A DNA stretch of 64,000 nt, from positions 646,488 through 710,487 of the forward strand of contig NMRA01000156.1 in NCBI GenBank assembly GCA_002633005.1. Direction: 5' to 3'. A model generated the notes under the pieces. It did not search any database. It saw only the letters and a program-made list of their open reading frames with translations, and was not told the origin of the DNA. Source of the DNA: Phoronis australis. Its lineage: Eukaryota; Phoronida; Phoronidae. A program made the translations under genes and the position numbers. Below, piece by piece: positions 31,673 through 46,500 of this stretch (within the stretch, counting starts at the first letter, position 1; the number at the start of each line of letters is the position of its first letter).

Positions 31673-34600
31673 AACTTCAACACTAGCACGCCTAATTCTA
31701 GTAAACAACTGCCTTTGAATGAACCACACAAAACTATAAGTAGATGCAACATATGACTAGGAAAACATCAATCTCAGAAATATTCTGCATTTCTGCTAGT
31801 AACTGCTAAGGCAACTGTTACCCAACTCATCTTGAGCATGCATCCTCCAAATATCCAATAGTTCACCTTTTAGTCAGCTTCGTCTAATCTCTGTATTGAA
31901 TAGTCCAGGGACTGGTCAGCAATTTCTCCAACCATCATCAACTTAGTCACAAGTACGTAGACACTGTATTTACCTAGGCTCAGAGCTGGTGCAGTTTCTT
32001 CAAAAACACAAACAATTTGCACCCTTTATTGGCTATTTTTACTGGATTTCAACATTTTTTCACATTTTGTCATAGCTTGTTAAAAGTATATTTAAGTGTT
32101 TGTCATTACATATAATTCTACAGCTATCGTAGGCAAAAAATATTCCTGAAATTTACCATTTGTCTGTTTTTAAAAGGCCGACAAACTCGCTACAGCCCAT
32201 CGGAATTCCCACATCCTGGATTTATATCTCTTCTCTTTCGCGGAGGTAACATATCGCACTGTACAATTGACCTAGTCTTCAAAGGTAGAGTCGCAAACAC
32301 CTCTGAGCCAAATTGCCAGGATAAGGGATGAACGACATCTATTACAAGCAACTCAGCATTTCAAATTTTTCGATGTTTATATTTTAACTCGCTATACCAC
32401 AGCAAAACTTTAGTGGCGTCAGGGCAAGTCACTTGGTGAAGTTCCAGATTTTGTGAACAGTTCATTCATTGGAAAAACTGGTTCTCACAATGCGGGGGGA
32501 CCTGTGAATACTACCGGCATTAGAATAACAAATTACAAATTATTTTCATTGTAAAATAGTGATTAGCACGACAGAAGTTTGCAACTGTGGGGCAGCGGCC
32601 CTACTGATGTACAGCATTGTGGGTAAATACCACCGAATCACAGATGGCACTGTGGTATACCGAGCATTGCGAGTAGCCATGCTAAAAGTTGAATAATCAG
32701 AAGATCAATTTTGAACAAAAGTGTTTGCCAAAACTGAACTTTTTTCAATTTCCAAAGGTATCTGTCGTTGTTGTGAATGTTGGCAGTTTCTCAAACTTTT
32801 GTATGACGGTAGCAGTGGATAAAAACTTAATATTAAAAAACAAAAATCAATAAATTTCATTGTGGAGTCTCTGTCTTTGAAAACTGCGGTCAGTGAAAGG
32901 GCACAACAGATGTGCGAGAGGTCTAGAAGCCAAGCCACTAACAATGTTACAGGCTTTGTCTGTAATGAGTGGACCAATCTACAGCATAAAGCATGGACTG
33001 TTTTAGCTCTGAAGTACTACTCACAATTCAATAAGGCACAAGTAGACTTCTTAGCGCCCTCACATCTGCTTGCATTTCATTTCGCAGTTGTCGATGAGGG
33101 TAATTTTGGTTTCCGAAAGTGTAGCTGGTTCATTTTTTTTTCAAGTTAGATATGGTATGTAAGTTATCACAAAATGTTTTTCTATTCCTGCCAGAACAGA
33201 GACGAGAATTCCATATAACAGACCAAAAAGTCACTTTTTCAAGCACCGACCACAAAGGCTGGTGAAAAATGAGGAAAAACAAAAATCCAACTCATTTGAG
33301 AAAAGTGTACATCATTAACATACTTTGAACAAGAGCACAAGAAACAGTAACTTCCATGGATATGCAACTTAAAGGAAGTTTAACGCTTCATCCGTGCATT
33401 TGTTACCGAGGCAGAAACAAAAACCTTAACGAAATGTCTTCAAGACACTCCAGCCTTACAGTTATCTCCCTTGAGGGCACAGTGTTTTCAACTCAAGCAA
33501 CCAATCCCACCAGGGTGCTAAATGCCTGCTGCATACACTAATCTCATTAGAGTCTCAGAAGACACCAGATGGCAAAGACATGATGAAATACATAGCTGAA
33601 AATAAAACATGCCTCAATTACTGAAGCTGCCTGGACTACAGTAGCCTGTATACCCTGAAGCACAACAGAGAACTGTTCATCCAGCACAAAGAGAAATGTG
33701 ACAAGCATTAGAAGCTAATCCCAGAGAAAGTTTTGGAGATGGACAGATGTCCAAGTCCCTTATGTACACCTCTTCAAAACTATGTCCCAACAAATGGTTT
33801 AATCCGCACTAACAACATGCTGGTTCGGGGTATGTGGATGCAGTGATCAATGTTTCACAAGGTGAACTTTATTGATTACAATCTTGCTTTACGTATTCAG
33901 GTTCAGAGTTGTGGAGTAATCACTTAATTTTACCAGACTGTATAGCTTATAATTTTATTTCATTGGTCTCTTCCTGTAGGTATTTTATCTGAAATGCTTC
34001 CTGAACAATTAAGACACATGGTGTTTCATAATTTTAATTACTTTGCCTTTGTTACAAGCCACATAGAGATTCTAGTACTTAACAATGAAACACCGAGAGC
34101 TGTTGTAGATTTCAGGGTCTGAGTTTTTAATCCTCAATAAAGTACCCAAGTCTTGCTTTCCTAGTTACGCAGCTGTTTGAAAACAAAATCGCAGAGCTTG
34201 GCGGAAGTTGAAATCGTAAACAGGGAAACCAGGGGTGACAGGGAACATTGTCGGAAAATACACAAACTTAATAAACTAGACAGTACAAGCAATTAGGACA
34301 ACCAATTCAATGACTACCCTCTGACAGCAAATTGATGGAACAGCTCGACATTATTGATTGCTGCGCCGGCTTGCATGAACACAAAATATGTACGTTATTA
34401 GTTTTTAAGTCTTTCTTTTTACATTGCCTCGTGCACAGCCTGTGCTTCTGTTGTTCTGTCAGTTGAACTGAAACGAGATGACAGGATTTTCAAGTGTACG
34501 CAGTTTTCCACCAGAATGACCATTAAGTACTGTCGGAAAACGAATTTGGTTCATGATCTGTTTTCACCATGTCACTATGACATAGATGCAATTGCGTTAC

Positions 34601-37035
34601 CGTCAACTGTTTGGATGAGCATATTTCACATTTGTCGAAATGCATTACTCTTCTGGTAAGACTAAGGAGGCTATGGCACAAGACAAAAAAAAATTCCTTT
34701 GAAGGTATATTCTCTGCTGTTTGCCAAAAACAGAATCTACAGATAGGATAATGAACATGACAACAATCCTATATCTTAACCAGACCTATTTTCAAGAAGC
34801 CCCAAGCTAATCAACCAGGTTTTCAGGGAGTTTATCAAAACACTTTTATCAACAACTTCAACAGCTTTGTCTGCACAGTGGACCAACATGTTTTCTTAAG
34901 AGATATATATGATGTTGGACAGCCATATTGCGAGCAACATTTTATCAATTTAGTCTATTGAGCACTGGTTTTTTAAAAAAAAAATCCGTTTGCGCAACAC
35001 TCGAATTTGCAACATTTGCAAATGCAAATGAAGTGTTCGTTTGAAAATATGAGTTACAGGGGGCATACAGTGTATGTTAGATCGCAGAAATGTGTCCGTG
35101 TTTCAGTAGAAGCTTTGGGGGAAGGGGGGGGGGTGCGACATTCTTGTGTTCTTGGGGACATGTAGTGTAATGAGGGACATTTCGCTGTCTCAGGTGAGTA
35201 CTTCATCTCTCAACCACTATTTTGTGGCATGACATTGTTGTGCTTTCATTCAGGTATACACCTTATTCACACGCTCTCCATGTAACAAAGAAAATACAAT
35301 GCATTCTGCGCTTAATCACAGTGCAAAGTGTGATTTTTTTGCAAACCTCGTTAATATTTATGTCTCAAAAGCATTGTTTTTAAACCTAAAAAGAGGCTCA
35401 TTGTTAAAATGTCTACTTCGTGAAAAAGGTCTATTGTGTATATGGAATGTAAGAAATGCAAATTGCATTTGTTGAAGCTATAATTTGACTCAGAACCCAC
35501 AGAAAAAAGCGTCGTGGTCCTAAATAACTGGCTTATGATTTTAATACTAGAAAGTATTGGCCATGCTGACAGACACTGACAAAGGCAGGTTTATTCCTCA
35601 GTTGGTATCGACGCCAGAATCAGTTTCTCACCAACCAAGGCACTGCACTGGTCTGGATTTTAATTTCGTGGACACACCTCCCAGGCCATCTTAGAACACC
35701 TTCCCCCTCACTGTAACAACTGCAAACTTGATTCAAGTTAAGGATCTTTCACATGTACGCCCACTAGCACCCGGCTTTGGTAGCAGATTCTAGCATTTAT
35801 TGATGTTAATGACCCACACTTGCCTCAAATCCTGAGGGCGTATGCAGTTATTAGCCACTTCTAATTGGTCACTCGGGATATTTCAGACAGGGGCAAACTA
35901 GTGTGCAGCGTTTCACTAAGACATAGCTAACCCAGGGTCTAAAAAGAGGCTAACCCCGAAACACAAGACCAGTCTCCTCTTAGTATCAATGTAAAAATGT
36001 TGCACGTTTATGACAGTTCAGTAAAACAGGCCCCAGCCTTTTCATATTTGTATACGGTACTTATTCAAGGATCGAGTAAAACAAGATATTGATCAGTGCC
36101 TGTTTCAAAAGCAGTGAACGTCTTTTATCATCTTTAGTACTCGTGTCTCTCAAGAGCCTCTTTCCATTCTTTGGAAACCTGATGTCCCTATTACTTTGGA
36201 TCTTAAAGAACTTTCCCTTTCACCCTGTCTAAGTGCACATTTTAAAAACATCTATGCCCTCCATCCATTACTCGACAGCCGCGTACTCAGTAGTTCTTTG
36301 GATTTAACATTAGATGGCATAGTTGATCAGCACTCTCTCGACTGCAAACGTGTGATGAACGTCACCACTTCTGGTGGTTAAGTCTTCTCGCAGTGGATAT
36401 AGATAGCCCATCTCACTGCATGCGAGTTTCACAACTCTGCAGTTTAATCCACATATTTTGAGTGTTGCAACTAGTCGTATGGGATTTAAGCTTTCCTACC
36501 GACGGAAACTCATTAAACCAGGGAAAAATGCGACACTAGTGGGAAAGAAAATGTAAGTTGTAATAAAGCAATTCACCATAGGTGTGATCTGGACCTCATG
36601 GATTCAACAAATTTTTTCAAAAGCCAAATGCTTCGTTCAAAAAATAAAAATCAAGCAGTTTTGTCACAGTCTTATAGCATGAACTGCGCAGATAATGAAC
36701 CAAGACTGACCGTGATGTTATTTTAGACATTTGACAAATTAAAATGAATTTCCAGTTTAAAGCTGGTGTCAAAAATGAAATTCTGTACATAGATGTATTT
36801 GTTCTCCGAATTCTAAGTCATGGTATTCATATATTTCAACTTACTTTGAAACTGCTCGCAATTAAAAGGACCTAGAATACCACTAATGGCCCTCCCTAAT
36901 GGTAGTTTGGCTGAGACTAATCTACCAATAAAAGCAAACTTCATGATCCTAGTTTGACGCAATAAGTCACTGGCTGTTTGTTTGCCTCAAACCTGGAAAT
37001 CATTTATGCATTTATAATCTGAATACAGTAAAAAT

Positions 37036-37190
37036 TTACCAATTTAAGACACAACATGGCAAACTGGTGAAATTTTATTTTTTTCATTACTACTGGAATG
37101 ATGCTTAGGCGGTATTCAAGTTCTGTAATATAGTTACCAACATACAATATCTTGAAAAAAACTAAGCATTCACAAAATTGTTAAAGTCCT
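37036..37190 (+). repeat. Dispersed ~160-bp family, copy
   Basis: Begins AATTTAAGACACAACATGGC, continues through TTCAAGTTCTGTAATATAGTT, and ends with TATCTTGAAAAAAACT and CATTCACAAAATTGTT. The most diverged of the better copies. Confidence 0.5.
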
Positions 37191-38212
37191 TGAAATGTGA
37201 AGCAAGTGATATTCTGGCAATTAATTTTGTCCAAAGTTGGAGCGATTCTAACGTAAGGAACAATTTGAGACCATTGTATGACAGTAAATAAAAAGTTGTG
37301 GGTTTGTTGCCCCTACAAACAACTGAGTAGAATAGCGGTCACTGAATATTTAGTTTTAATTACCATGGCACAAATAACATGCCAATTAATTATAGATCTA
37401 CAGAGCAGTTATCACACCATGCAACCTTTGTATTTAGAGCTATGCAACATTCATTATACATTTCTGAGTGAATGTGGTTTTAATAATACGACATATTTGA
37501 CATGAAAATTGGTTTATTTTTAGACAAACGAAATAAAACATTTATGTCTGTTTTCTGCAGGATTTCTCTCATAAAAGCAAACATGTGGAGATCAAGAAAA
37601 AACCGCGTCTATCAATAAACCGACGTCACTGTTTTAAATTTCCTTGACAACAATCGTTTGGATTTTCTCATTGCTCGCGCTCCCTCGACAATACAACTAA
37701 TCTACACGCATGAATATTTCAACAGATCACCAATATAGACTGCACCACCGTTGCGAATTAGAAGCACAGAAGACAGTAACAATCCAATCAGCAATTCTTA
37801 TTGCAGAGGAAGCCTTCCTAGCTTAAAACTTTACAAGTTGCGTAGACTGATGGACAAGCATTAATGATATCATGCAGTGGCTGAGAGAACTGTAATGACA
37901 GGAGCCTATAAGAAACATTCAAATGCTTAAAAAAGGTTACTTCTGCTTGACCCAATTTCAAATTGTGGGGTCAAGATCAGCAGAGTGAACAAAGACAGAA
38001 CGGAATTTCTTTCACTCAACGACATTTACCGGCATTGAACTTTTTTGTGAGAATCATTAGAACATCCTACCATGAAAGCACATAATTCAAAAACAATGTG
38101 AAATGCGGCGTGGCTTTGTATTTGAATAAAATGCCACGGCCTTGAAATACATTTGGGCTAAACATTTCCCGGCTGCCCATTCTTTAGTCGTTTCATAGTT
38201 ACGTTAAAATCA

Positions 38213-38375
38213 TACAAATTTAGGACGCAATATGGAGGACAAGTGAAACTTCATTTTCTCGCTTAAGATTTGCAGAGCCAGACTAGTGTTGTCTGTCTTC
38301 AAGTTCTATATCATACCTACCATGGGACAACATTTTGAAAAACTGTGGCCATTCAAAGCAATACTAGAAGTGAAA
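38213..38375 (+). repeat. Dispersed ~160-bp family, copy
   Basis: Begins AAATTTAGGACGCAATATGG, has TTCAAGTTCTATATCATACC, and ends ATTTTGAAAAACTGTGGCC then CATTCAAAGCAATA, the last block identical to the 54.8-kb copy. Confidence 0.6.
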
Positions 38376-40371
38376 AAAAACAATCTGACATTGGTGGTGT
38401 TTTGGCTACTTAGCACATATCACACCCACAATCACAAAGTTCCGAGAATGTTTAAATTCAAACTTTGACTAGTGACTAATTTACTCAATCAAAGTACAAG
38501 CAACACAAAAAACACTTCCACTAGGAACAGTCGCCCACGACACACGCTTCTCAAAACCCAAAGAGGCCAAGGTGGCAAATCAAATTGGCCATTAAATGAC
38601 TTTGGTAAATCCCACTCTCCATACTAAAGGCGTATAGGTCACATGTGGTCAAGCCACTGGTTATATTAAGGACAGATCCTGTTTCAAAGACTCCAGGATC
38701 ACGTGATCATAAGTAGCATGTCCAAGGAAGCAGTGTGATATTACTGTGAAGCTGTCACGCTTCAAACGACAAAGCTAATACCATATACAAATAAAAGATC
38801 CGGAGGATTTCAACTGAGTTTTCTTGATAATTTATTTCTAAGATGCCTTTTGATTAATTTACGCAATTTCTGAGTACATTTACTCCTGAGGACGGCTTTA
38901 CACACAAAGGGCACAAGAACTAATTTACGCTAGAAGAAAGAACTACCATCAGAGTTGATTTGTTGATGTATATTTATTGTAACATATCTCAAATTTTCAA
39001 AAATATTGATTTTCAATAGAGTTGCCAGTCAACACAACAGCATTTAGGTGGTCTTTGTGAACTAGACGACCTTACACAACAATGTCAGCGACTACGAAAA
39101 CAAACAAAGCCAAACACAAAAGAATTTCCACATTCTACTCTAGCCAAGCAAACACTATAACAATTCTCAAAACAAACACTGGGCTTTCCAACACCAGGAA
39201 AAAGAAAACAGGAGCAGGAAAAACATAAACAATTATTGATCAAGACAAATTCACTTCAACTGAGCACCTGGCCAACAATGATGAACTATTGTGGGTTGCC
39301 AGTCCAGCACTCAAGTGAGCCAACACAAAGAGCTATCCTTTTACTTGGCCAAACATCTCAATAAATAAAGGACTCAATGGAAGGGGCATGAGCACCCCAA
39401 ATTAAGGCATGGTGTCTGGCACATGGCTCTTTGTTTGCAACCTGCACCTCAGTAGAGTCCTGGCTAATCAAGACAGGTTAACAGAAGCCTACAGAGATTG
39501 CCAGTAATCATCTCAATTGGTGACCACTTAGGCCACACTTCAAACAGTGTCAGTTTCAAGAAGCAAGGGACTTCACTGCCAATTTACAGAAAGTCAATAG
39601 GCCCAATCCAGCTTTCTAGTCAGTATTGACTGAATTTCTGTTAAGAACTCGTCGCCGTAGCAATATTCCTGCCTCAACACAATGGACGTTGCCTCGCGTA
39701 TTGTTTGATCAGAGCAAATACAGTGAAGGCAAACATGAACGCACGCGAACTGATCCAAGTCACATCCAATAATTGTTTCAAGCATTACATATTAACCTCA
39801 GTAGTTTATATCCACCTGACAGATGCTCTGGACAACAGTCAAATGATGTTATGCTTGAATTACCGGCAGATGGTCTCGCCTTTCAAAAAATGCAACTGGA
39901 TTTTCACCTACACAGTGGAATCACCAGCCAGGGTAGCACTTCCGAAACGTTATCAACCGTGTATAAAAGAGACCAACTAGCTCACTTGATTCCAAAGAAA
40001 ATCATATTGAAAAGCTAGCAATAACAAATGGAAATGCGTCGGAAACAATACCGGACTACAGAAAGACAGTTTCAACGTAACAGGATAACTTGAATACATT
40101 GAATAAAAGACACCAGTGGACTGACACAGGAAATCAAAACAAGAACTGTATATGAAATTGTAATTCAATTTCTCACAGGCAGACTGAAGTCGACAATTGA
40201 AAAGTCACCATTCCCAGGATAAAATATCTACATGGGGAAACGACAATGCTCTAAATCTAAATACAAAAAAAAAGAAAAATGACTGCCCTTAGTAGCAGCA
40301 AGAATAAATAGTTTGTAAAACAACTAAGTGGAAATTTTGGAACAAATAAATAAAACAAAAAACTACCATAC

Positions 40372-40488
40372 CTGCATTTGAAGATTAACTGAACAAACTC
40401 AAAAGATTAAGCGTTGAATGTGCAACGAAGGACACAGATAGACACAGAGAGAGAGCACTTGATCTATCACAAAGAGCCAGCTATGAGT
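40372..40488 (-). CDS. elavl: ELAV-like alternative first exon with its own TATA promoter (MQ)
   Basis: The candidate exon runs from about 40488 (A of an initiator-like TTCACTC) to the donor ATGCAG followed by GTATGG. Its last six bases encode M-Q in phase 0, compatible with the shared 48-nt exon. An in-frame TGA lies eight codons upstream of the ATG. A TATAAAG box on the same strand ends 29 bp before the proposed start of transcription, which supports a true first exon rather than an internal one. The UTR contains a CTCTCTCTCTGTGTC tract. The ATG context is only fair (C at -3). If this exon were spliced to 29734-29663, its frame would end after 15 codons, just before MEYIQ. The coding start at 40377 is inferred; the TATA box is directly visible. 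Confidence 0.5.
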
Positions 40489-40516
40489 GAATAAACCTAT
40501 GAGCAGATGACAGTGG

Positions 40517-40523
40517 CTTTATA
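40517..40523 (-). promoter_or_regulatory. TATA box of the 40.4-kb promoter
   Basis: TATAAAG on the minus strand, within CCAGTATAAAGCC. An initiator-like TTCACTC lies about 35 bp downstream with A at 40488, and a splice donor with a phase-0 ATG follows at 40372. Spacing is slightly long but within reach of a TATA-directed start. Confidence 0.5.
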
Positions 40524-43500
40524 CTGGGATAAGGCCAACACAATGCAAGCACTTGTTTAAATGGCAATACACGCTGTGGTTGGCTGAATGTGAAAGTCTA
40601 TAAGTAAGGTCGTATATTGGATTTCTGAAAACCCTGCATACATATTACTTGTACACTAACATGTATAAAAGTATGTACATTATAGTGCCATACAAAGCAA
40701 AAATGGGGCAAAATAGAATTCTAAAAAAGTATGCAAACAATAACAAAAATGTTCCAAGGATCAAATTTAACCCTAAGCTAAGGAATAAGAAGCCACTGTT
40801 TCACCACTTTTGTTCTTTGACTCTGAAACAGCACAAAAATGCTCAACTTAACTGTTTACATTCATGGATGAACACATAAAAAGCTTCTAATATCTTGGTT
40901 TTGCTTCAAGTTACAAAGCCGGATCAACAATTTGCTTGTTAGATTATGATGTTCTAATCCCACTTTTAAGTATAGGTGAAATCAAAATGTTCTTATAAAA
41001 TTCAGAAACAACAATAGCCGGTATTAATTCTTATTTGGACATGAATTTGTCACACAGGTGAAACAATCCTATCTCAGATGGCCTAGAAAAAGTAGTTCCT
41101 TGAAAGCGACCAATCACACCACTTGTTACATCCAAAGCAAACAACAGCTGAAACACTATTGTGAAGCAGTAAAACAGAGTTTGAATAACCACAGACAAAC
41201 TAATGTGAACTGGGGTTTACAGTTATTCCTATTAAACAATGAAGACACATTACAAACGATGTAACTTCTTCAATTTTAGGAAATGATGAGTAAAATTGCA
41301 TAAAACTTCATTTCCATTAATTTAGCTGTAACAAATCAAAAATGCACACAAGCCTTTCATAGGATTCCGTTTTCTTTACCAACTAAGTAACACGCAATGC
41401 CTACAAGTATCATGTTGGAATTACCAATTGGAGTTGGCCAACTCCAATGAACTTTGAAGCCTTTTCTTGCATCGCTGTAGGTTTTGATGTTCATGTTAGT
41501 AATAGAAATAGAATCCTAGCATGGTAAGGAATATTATGAGACTGATAAAGAGGAAAATAATTCATTCGATTTTCATTTTTAGCCTGATCAACATGGCAAA
41601 CTGCAGCTTTATCCTTTAGGCTTAGTGCATCGCTACGTGACATATCTTGTACCATGTCGTGTCCTAAACTGAGTTTTACAATCAACTGAAAATTTCTGAA
41701 AAATATGAAACAAACCAGGATTTAATCAACTGAAAATACCAAATGACTTTGTTAAGGATAGCTTGAATTTTATAAAAAAAACAATGTTCGAGATTGCTAA
41801 CATCATAATTCATAATATCATTTTGATCAAATGATTGAATTACGAAAAAATATACACAACCATCATGAAACTTTTGGTTTTCAATTTCACAATTTCGAAT
41901 TCAGTGAGAAACAAAAATCCAAATGCAAACAATTGAAAATTTCACTTGGAAAAGCTAAAGTTACATTTTTCTTTAATCTGCAAAATTAAAAAGCGAAAAA
42001 AATTCCATTAGGACACTATGAAAGAAGAGAAGAGTTTCCTTTTTATCCAGTTTCCCACTGGAAATTAACATTTCCGAAATTTGACTGGATTGCCGTTTCT
42101 ATTGCAACAGATTAAAACACAACTCACGACTTGAATATTGCAAAACGTTGGCCAATGCGCTTAAATTCATAGACAAGCACTCCACAAGCATAATCATCAA
42201 CTGCCATATGCCTGAACGCAGATGTGAAATATTACAAACTAATCAAGATCAGACAAAAGAAAGTTAATGTTTATCAAATTATCACTGATCACACAGTGCT
42301 CGCCACAAACTATCTGGCAAAAACGCCACCAGCTGATAGCGACTTGGACCAGCCACGGGGGGGAGCTAGGAGACAAGCAAACGGCGGAACGACTAGGAGC
42401 TGGTTATCAGGACCCGTGCAGCAGACACTCAGGAGACCAGTGAAGGCATCTTCTGGTGTTCTGGGTATTCCCCTACCAGCTTAAACAGATTATACACAGC
42501 AGAACACTGAATGTGTTCTGACAGCAAGCCCTGCATAGAGTGTGTATTGGAATGAGATAAGCCATACAAGATAATTATAATGACTAGGTTCAGGTTATGA
42601 ATAGACAGCATCATCTGTATGCTGACAGTGACTTCAGATGACAGATTCGGTTTGATCAAAGAGCCTGTGAATCATGACTGGAATTGCGCCTACTTTCAAT
42701 CCAGAACCCACAGTAAAAAGCTAGCACAAGGGAACAACTAGGTTAAATTTCTAGAATACACAAAACCAATTTGCAAAAATGGTAATTTCCTTAGGACTGC
42801 AACATGGGAGCGATAGTGTATTAAAAAAAAAACAAGACCATTTACAGTACATTCAGTCTGATAAATGTCTAGAACTACAGTGTGAACGAACATAGAGTTT
42901 AACACACTAATAAAACATGTTTGAAAAAAAAGAGTCCCAAGTTCTCTCTTAATGAACAAATCCCATTTAGTGGCAATGCAATAGATTAGTAGAGTCTGAC
43001 CCTATTTTTCACAATAACGGAAAATAGATGGAATTTAAGATATCTGACTTCTTTCACAGATTTAGGTTTCAACAATAGATAACATGATTCTAGTATTTTT
43101 AGTTTTACTTATCAAACATAGTTAATGAATATTATCTATTGGATTCCAAGATTGTGGCCAAATATTGATGGGCAATCATTTTGAAGTAGTTGTTCATTCT
43201 TTCCAAAGGTGGCACTGTTCTCTTTATCAGTTTTGAAACAAAATAAACATGGTGTGTTTGCTAGTTTTCGGTAAAATGAAAAAAGGCAATTCACAGATCA
43301 TGTTTTTCGGTTATTTATCTGTTTGAAATAGAAAAACAGAAAGTCCTTTTTTAAAAACGGAAGAAAACGGGAATTTTGTTTCTGAAATTGAATTTCTGTT
43401 TTTGAAAATGAAAACTGAGGGTCCCTACATTAAAAACAGTCTGGCTCTGAATATTATTAATATCTATTCTGGTATGCCACTCAGTGTAGCTCACCGATTC

Positions 43501-46500
43501 CGATACAGAGTTTTGTTAAAGAGTATCCAGAATCTTGAAACTGAATACAACTATTCTTCACCTGAATTCAATCCCGACTATTAATATGAACATTGTTGGG
43601 TGAAGTCAGACAAGTGAACCTGTCTGTGAATAGGTATTTTCCGACACTAGTCTGTCAGCAAAAACTTCTCAGAACACAATTTGACGTAGTGACCATACTT
43701 TTCCATTTTCAAAAACAGAGAAACCATTTTAGCGAACACAAGTTCCATTCTTTACAATTTTGCTGTGTGTCGTGTCTGTTGTTTCACAATACTGAAATAG
43801 AACAATACCTACTTCAGAAAGAATGAACAAATACATCAACATCATTGACTCGCGCAAAATGATTGTGGATCGATTTGTGGCCAGAATCACTCTCGGGTAA
43901 CAAATTTGATGGAATCCACTCATACCCTTTCATAATTTAATTTCTATAACTGTAACATTAACATTCCATTTGAAACCCCTGATTCCAAGAAAGGAGTCTG
44001 ATTCCTAGAATTTCATCAGTTTTCCGTTGCATCACACAAAATGAAGGATTCCGAATTTAGCAAAGATGTGCGGAACCCCTAAGAAGCAAAACACTGTGTG
44101 TGTGCTTTCACCATGAATTGGGTCGATTCGCGGAGTCCGCTTGTTGTATACCTACAATTCTGTAATTTCGACAATCTCTTCCGATCACCATTCTTAATTC
44201 ATGTGCCATTGTGAATTACATCATCATGCAGTTGCACACCCTACCTTTGGATGAGGGAGTTCCTAAATTCACTGAATGAGACAGAGGAATGGAACTAATT
44301 TGCATATGACATGGGGTCAAAAGGCATGTATAAACCACATTTACTAAAAGTGGATTCTCTTGTCAGATTTTTAAATGGCATTATTACACAGCAGGAGTCT
44401 ATAAGGGAGAGCGAATAATTGTAAAGTTAACAGAGGATCTATGTATGTTCCGTAACAAAGAAAGGAGAATATTGCAAATTTCTTGGAAAATCTGTCAAAC
44501 AGCAACCAGCATGTGTTAGAACTACTGTCTTCTGACAGCATGAAGTTTGTTCCACTCATACTCCCAGAACATCACATCTCACAACTAGCTGACTGGATTG
44601 ATGTGAAACTTTCAGATAACACGCTTCACACTTCACGCAGTGTTCTCCGAGATCGTGTCAGGGATTGTTTTGAAAATGATCCACTACTGTTGAGAAGCCA
44701 TCAAAAATAGGACTTCTACGAGTGATTTAGAAAACTCCAACAGAGTTTTTGAGATTTTTCCTTGCACAATTACATCACATGAAATTTGGACGAGCCATTC
44801 ATCATTTTGCTATGAACATACCTTTCTTTTTTGCTAAATTTTCCAAAAAAAACATGGTCATGTGACCAAACTTAGGGCAAACTTTTGCTAAAAAGTAAAA
44901 ATATTTAATTCCGCAGGCAATGCGTACTTTTACAGAATTTAAATTCATAGTTTTGTACTGACATAAGGCTGAATACGCATGCGACTTCGATAAGGTACCG
45001 TAACCTCATAACGTCAGGGACTCCTCAATGCACAGACAGCGGAATCGCTGTCATCCCACTCCCACTGGGAATATGTTCCACACAAAGGATAACCAGACAC
45101 TGGAGCATAACACAAAGAGATATCAAAGACCCACCATGTATAATTTGATTATGGTCAGCTTCAAAAGATATCGCAAACAAAAAAGCTTCACACAGGGACA
45201 CAGACCTCCTTGAGGTGCAGAAACACTAGAAACGGATCTCTCCATGATAAGGAAATACCAGCCGCCTATATAATGGGACCTGACATATGGTAACATCTCC
45301 GCAATGCCGGACAAAAATAAAGGCTCATAACCTTACTGTGAAGGCCCGGTTTCCCAAAAAATCGTCGATGGTAGCCACGGTACAAGTTAAGACTATGCAG
45401 GTTGTGCTTTTGTTGCGAAATAGTCGACATCACCTTCAATTTTTTTGTGTGCAACATTTCGCATTGAAACTCGTGCGAAACTTCAAAGAACTTTGAAGCT
45501 GTTGAGCAGAACTGAAATTTACATTTGCAACAGAAGTCATACATATTTATGACCGAAAATGTATATATTTTGAGTGGCAAGAATCAATAAAACAAATTCA
45601 CTATATTAGTAATCGTAATTGGACTCGCGTTTGACCTGACATATCAGTTGTCCTGACAAAGATCATGCCAGTAATTTGAAGATACCCCGGATTTCTATTT
45701 TCGAAAACAGAGAAATCTGCTTTTCAGATAAAATCTCACCAATTTCGAACAAAAATAATTGCCAAAATTGGTCTTTTCTCATTATTTAAGGGCTTCTTAC
45801 ACTGTAATGGATGCCCAATTTTTTCAGAACCATTGCTTGATGGCAGCTATATGGTATGGATTTTTCAACAGGATATATCATTTATTTGGTGCTTCTTATC
45901 TTTTGTGAAAAAACGAGATAATTCAAACCGCTCTTATCAACCATACTGTCCCACAATGGTGCCATTTTACCGTATCCTAAAACAACCTTTTCCGTTTTGT
46001 GAAGTAGCAAATTCCATTTAATAATTTCAAAGCAATAAACAACAAGCATATATTACCAACAACTTGCCTTATGCCATGTTGAGGGTTTCTGAACCAGCAG
46101 AAACCAAAAAAGAAAAGCACCACCTTGAGAAAGAATGCATTAGCACAAATTCATGAATTATGTTTTTAATTTTAGGCAATTAAAAAACAAAGAAGTGGAA
46201 TTCTCATAACTGCTACCGAAATATGTTCAAAAGCTGATTATGCAGTGTTAAGAAAAGGCACGGAAAACCAGGGTGTTTAGATTCGGTTGCACCACTTTTG
46301 AAACTTAAATCAGTTCAGGCTTCTTCCAAAAGTTCTGAAATCAATCCCCTCCTAAATTCTGGCAGTCACCTAAAAGCCCGTGATTTAAACAATTTTTGCA
46401 AAACCATTAGTACTTCACTTCAGCTTGATGGACACTTGGAAACAATAAACCCCAAAGACAATCCAAATACACTACTTTGAACATTCACAAAAGGCAGTAT

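Larger units (their letters stand above)
29735..40371 (-). other. Intron between the MQ and MEYIQ exons
   Basis: About 10.6 kb, strongly AT-rich. Holds the inverted module at 31.6 kb, two dispersed-family copies at 37.0 and 38.2 kb, and a GC-richer patch at 35.58-35.96 kb that reads like old repeat sequence of unknown family. Open frames, for example at 36116-36381, are short and unrecognised. Confidence 0.55.

Noticed and set aside
36116-36381. An 88-codon plus-strand frame (…LDLTLDGIVDQHSLD…)
   Set aside because: Residues look plausible but no family is recognised, there is no good start or splice site, and length is within chance.
44242-44310. A further alternative first exon ending ATCCAAAG/GTAGGG
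   Set aside because: The donor is good, but the only ATG frame leaves in phase 1 and meets a stop at once in the shared 48-nt exon.
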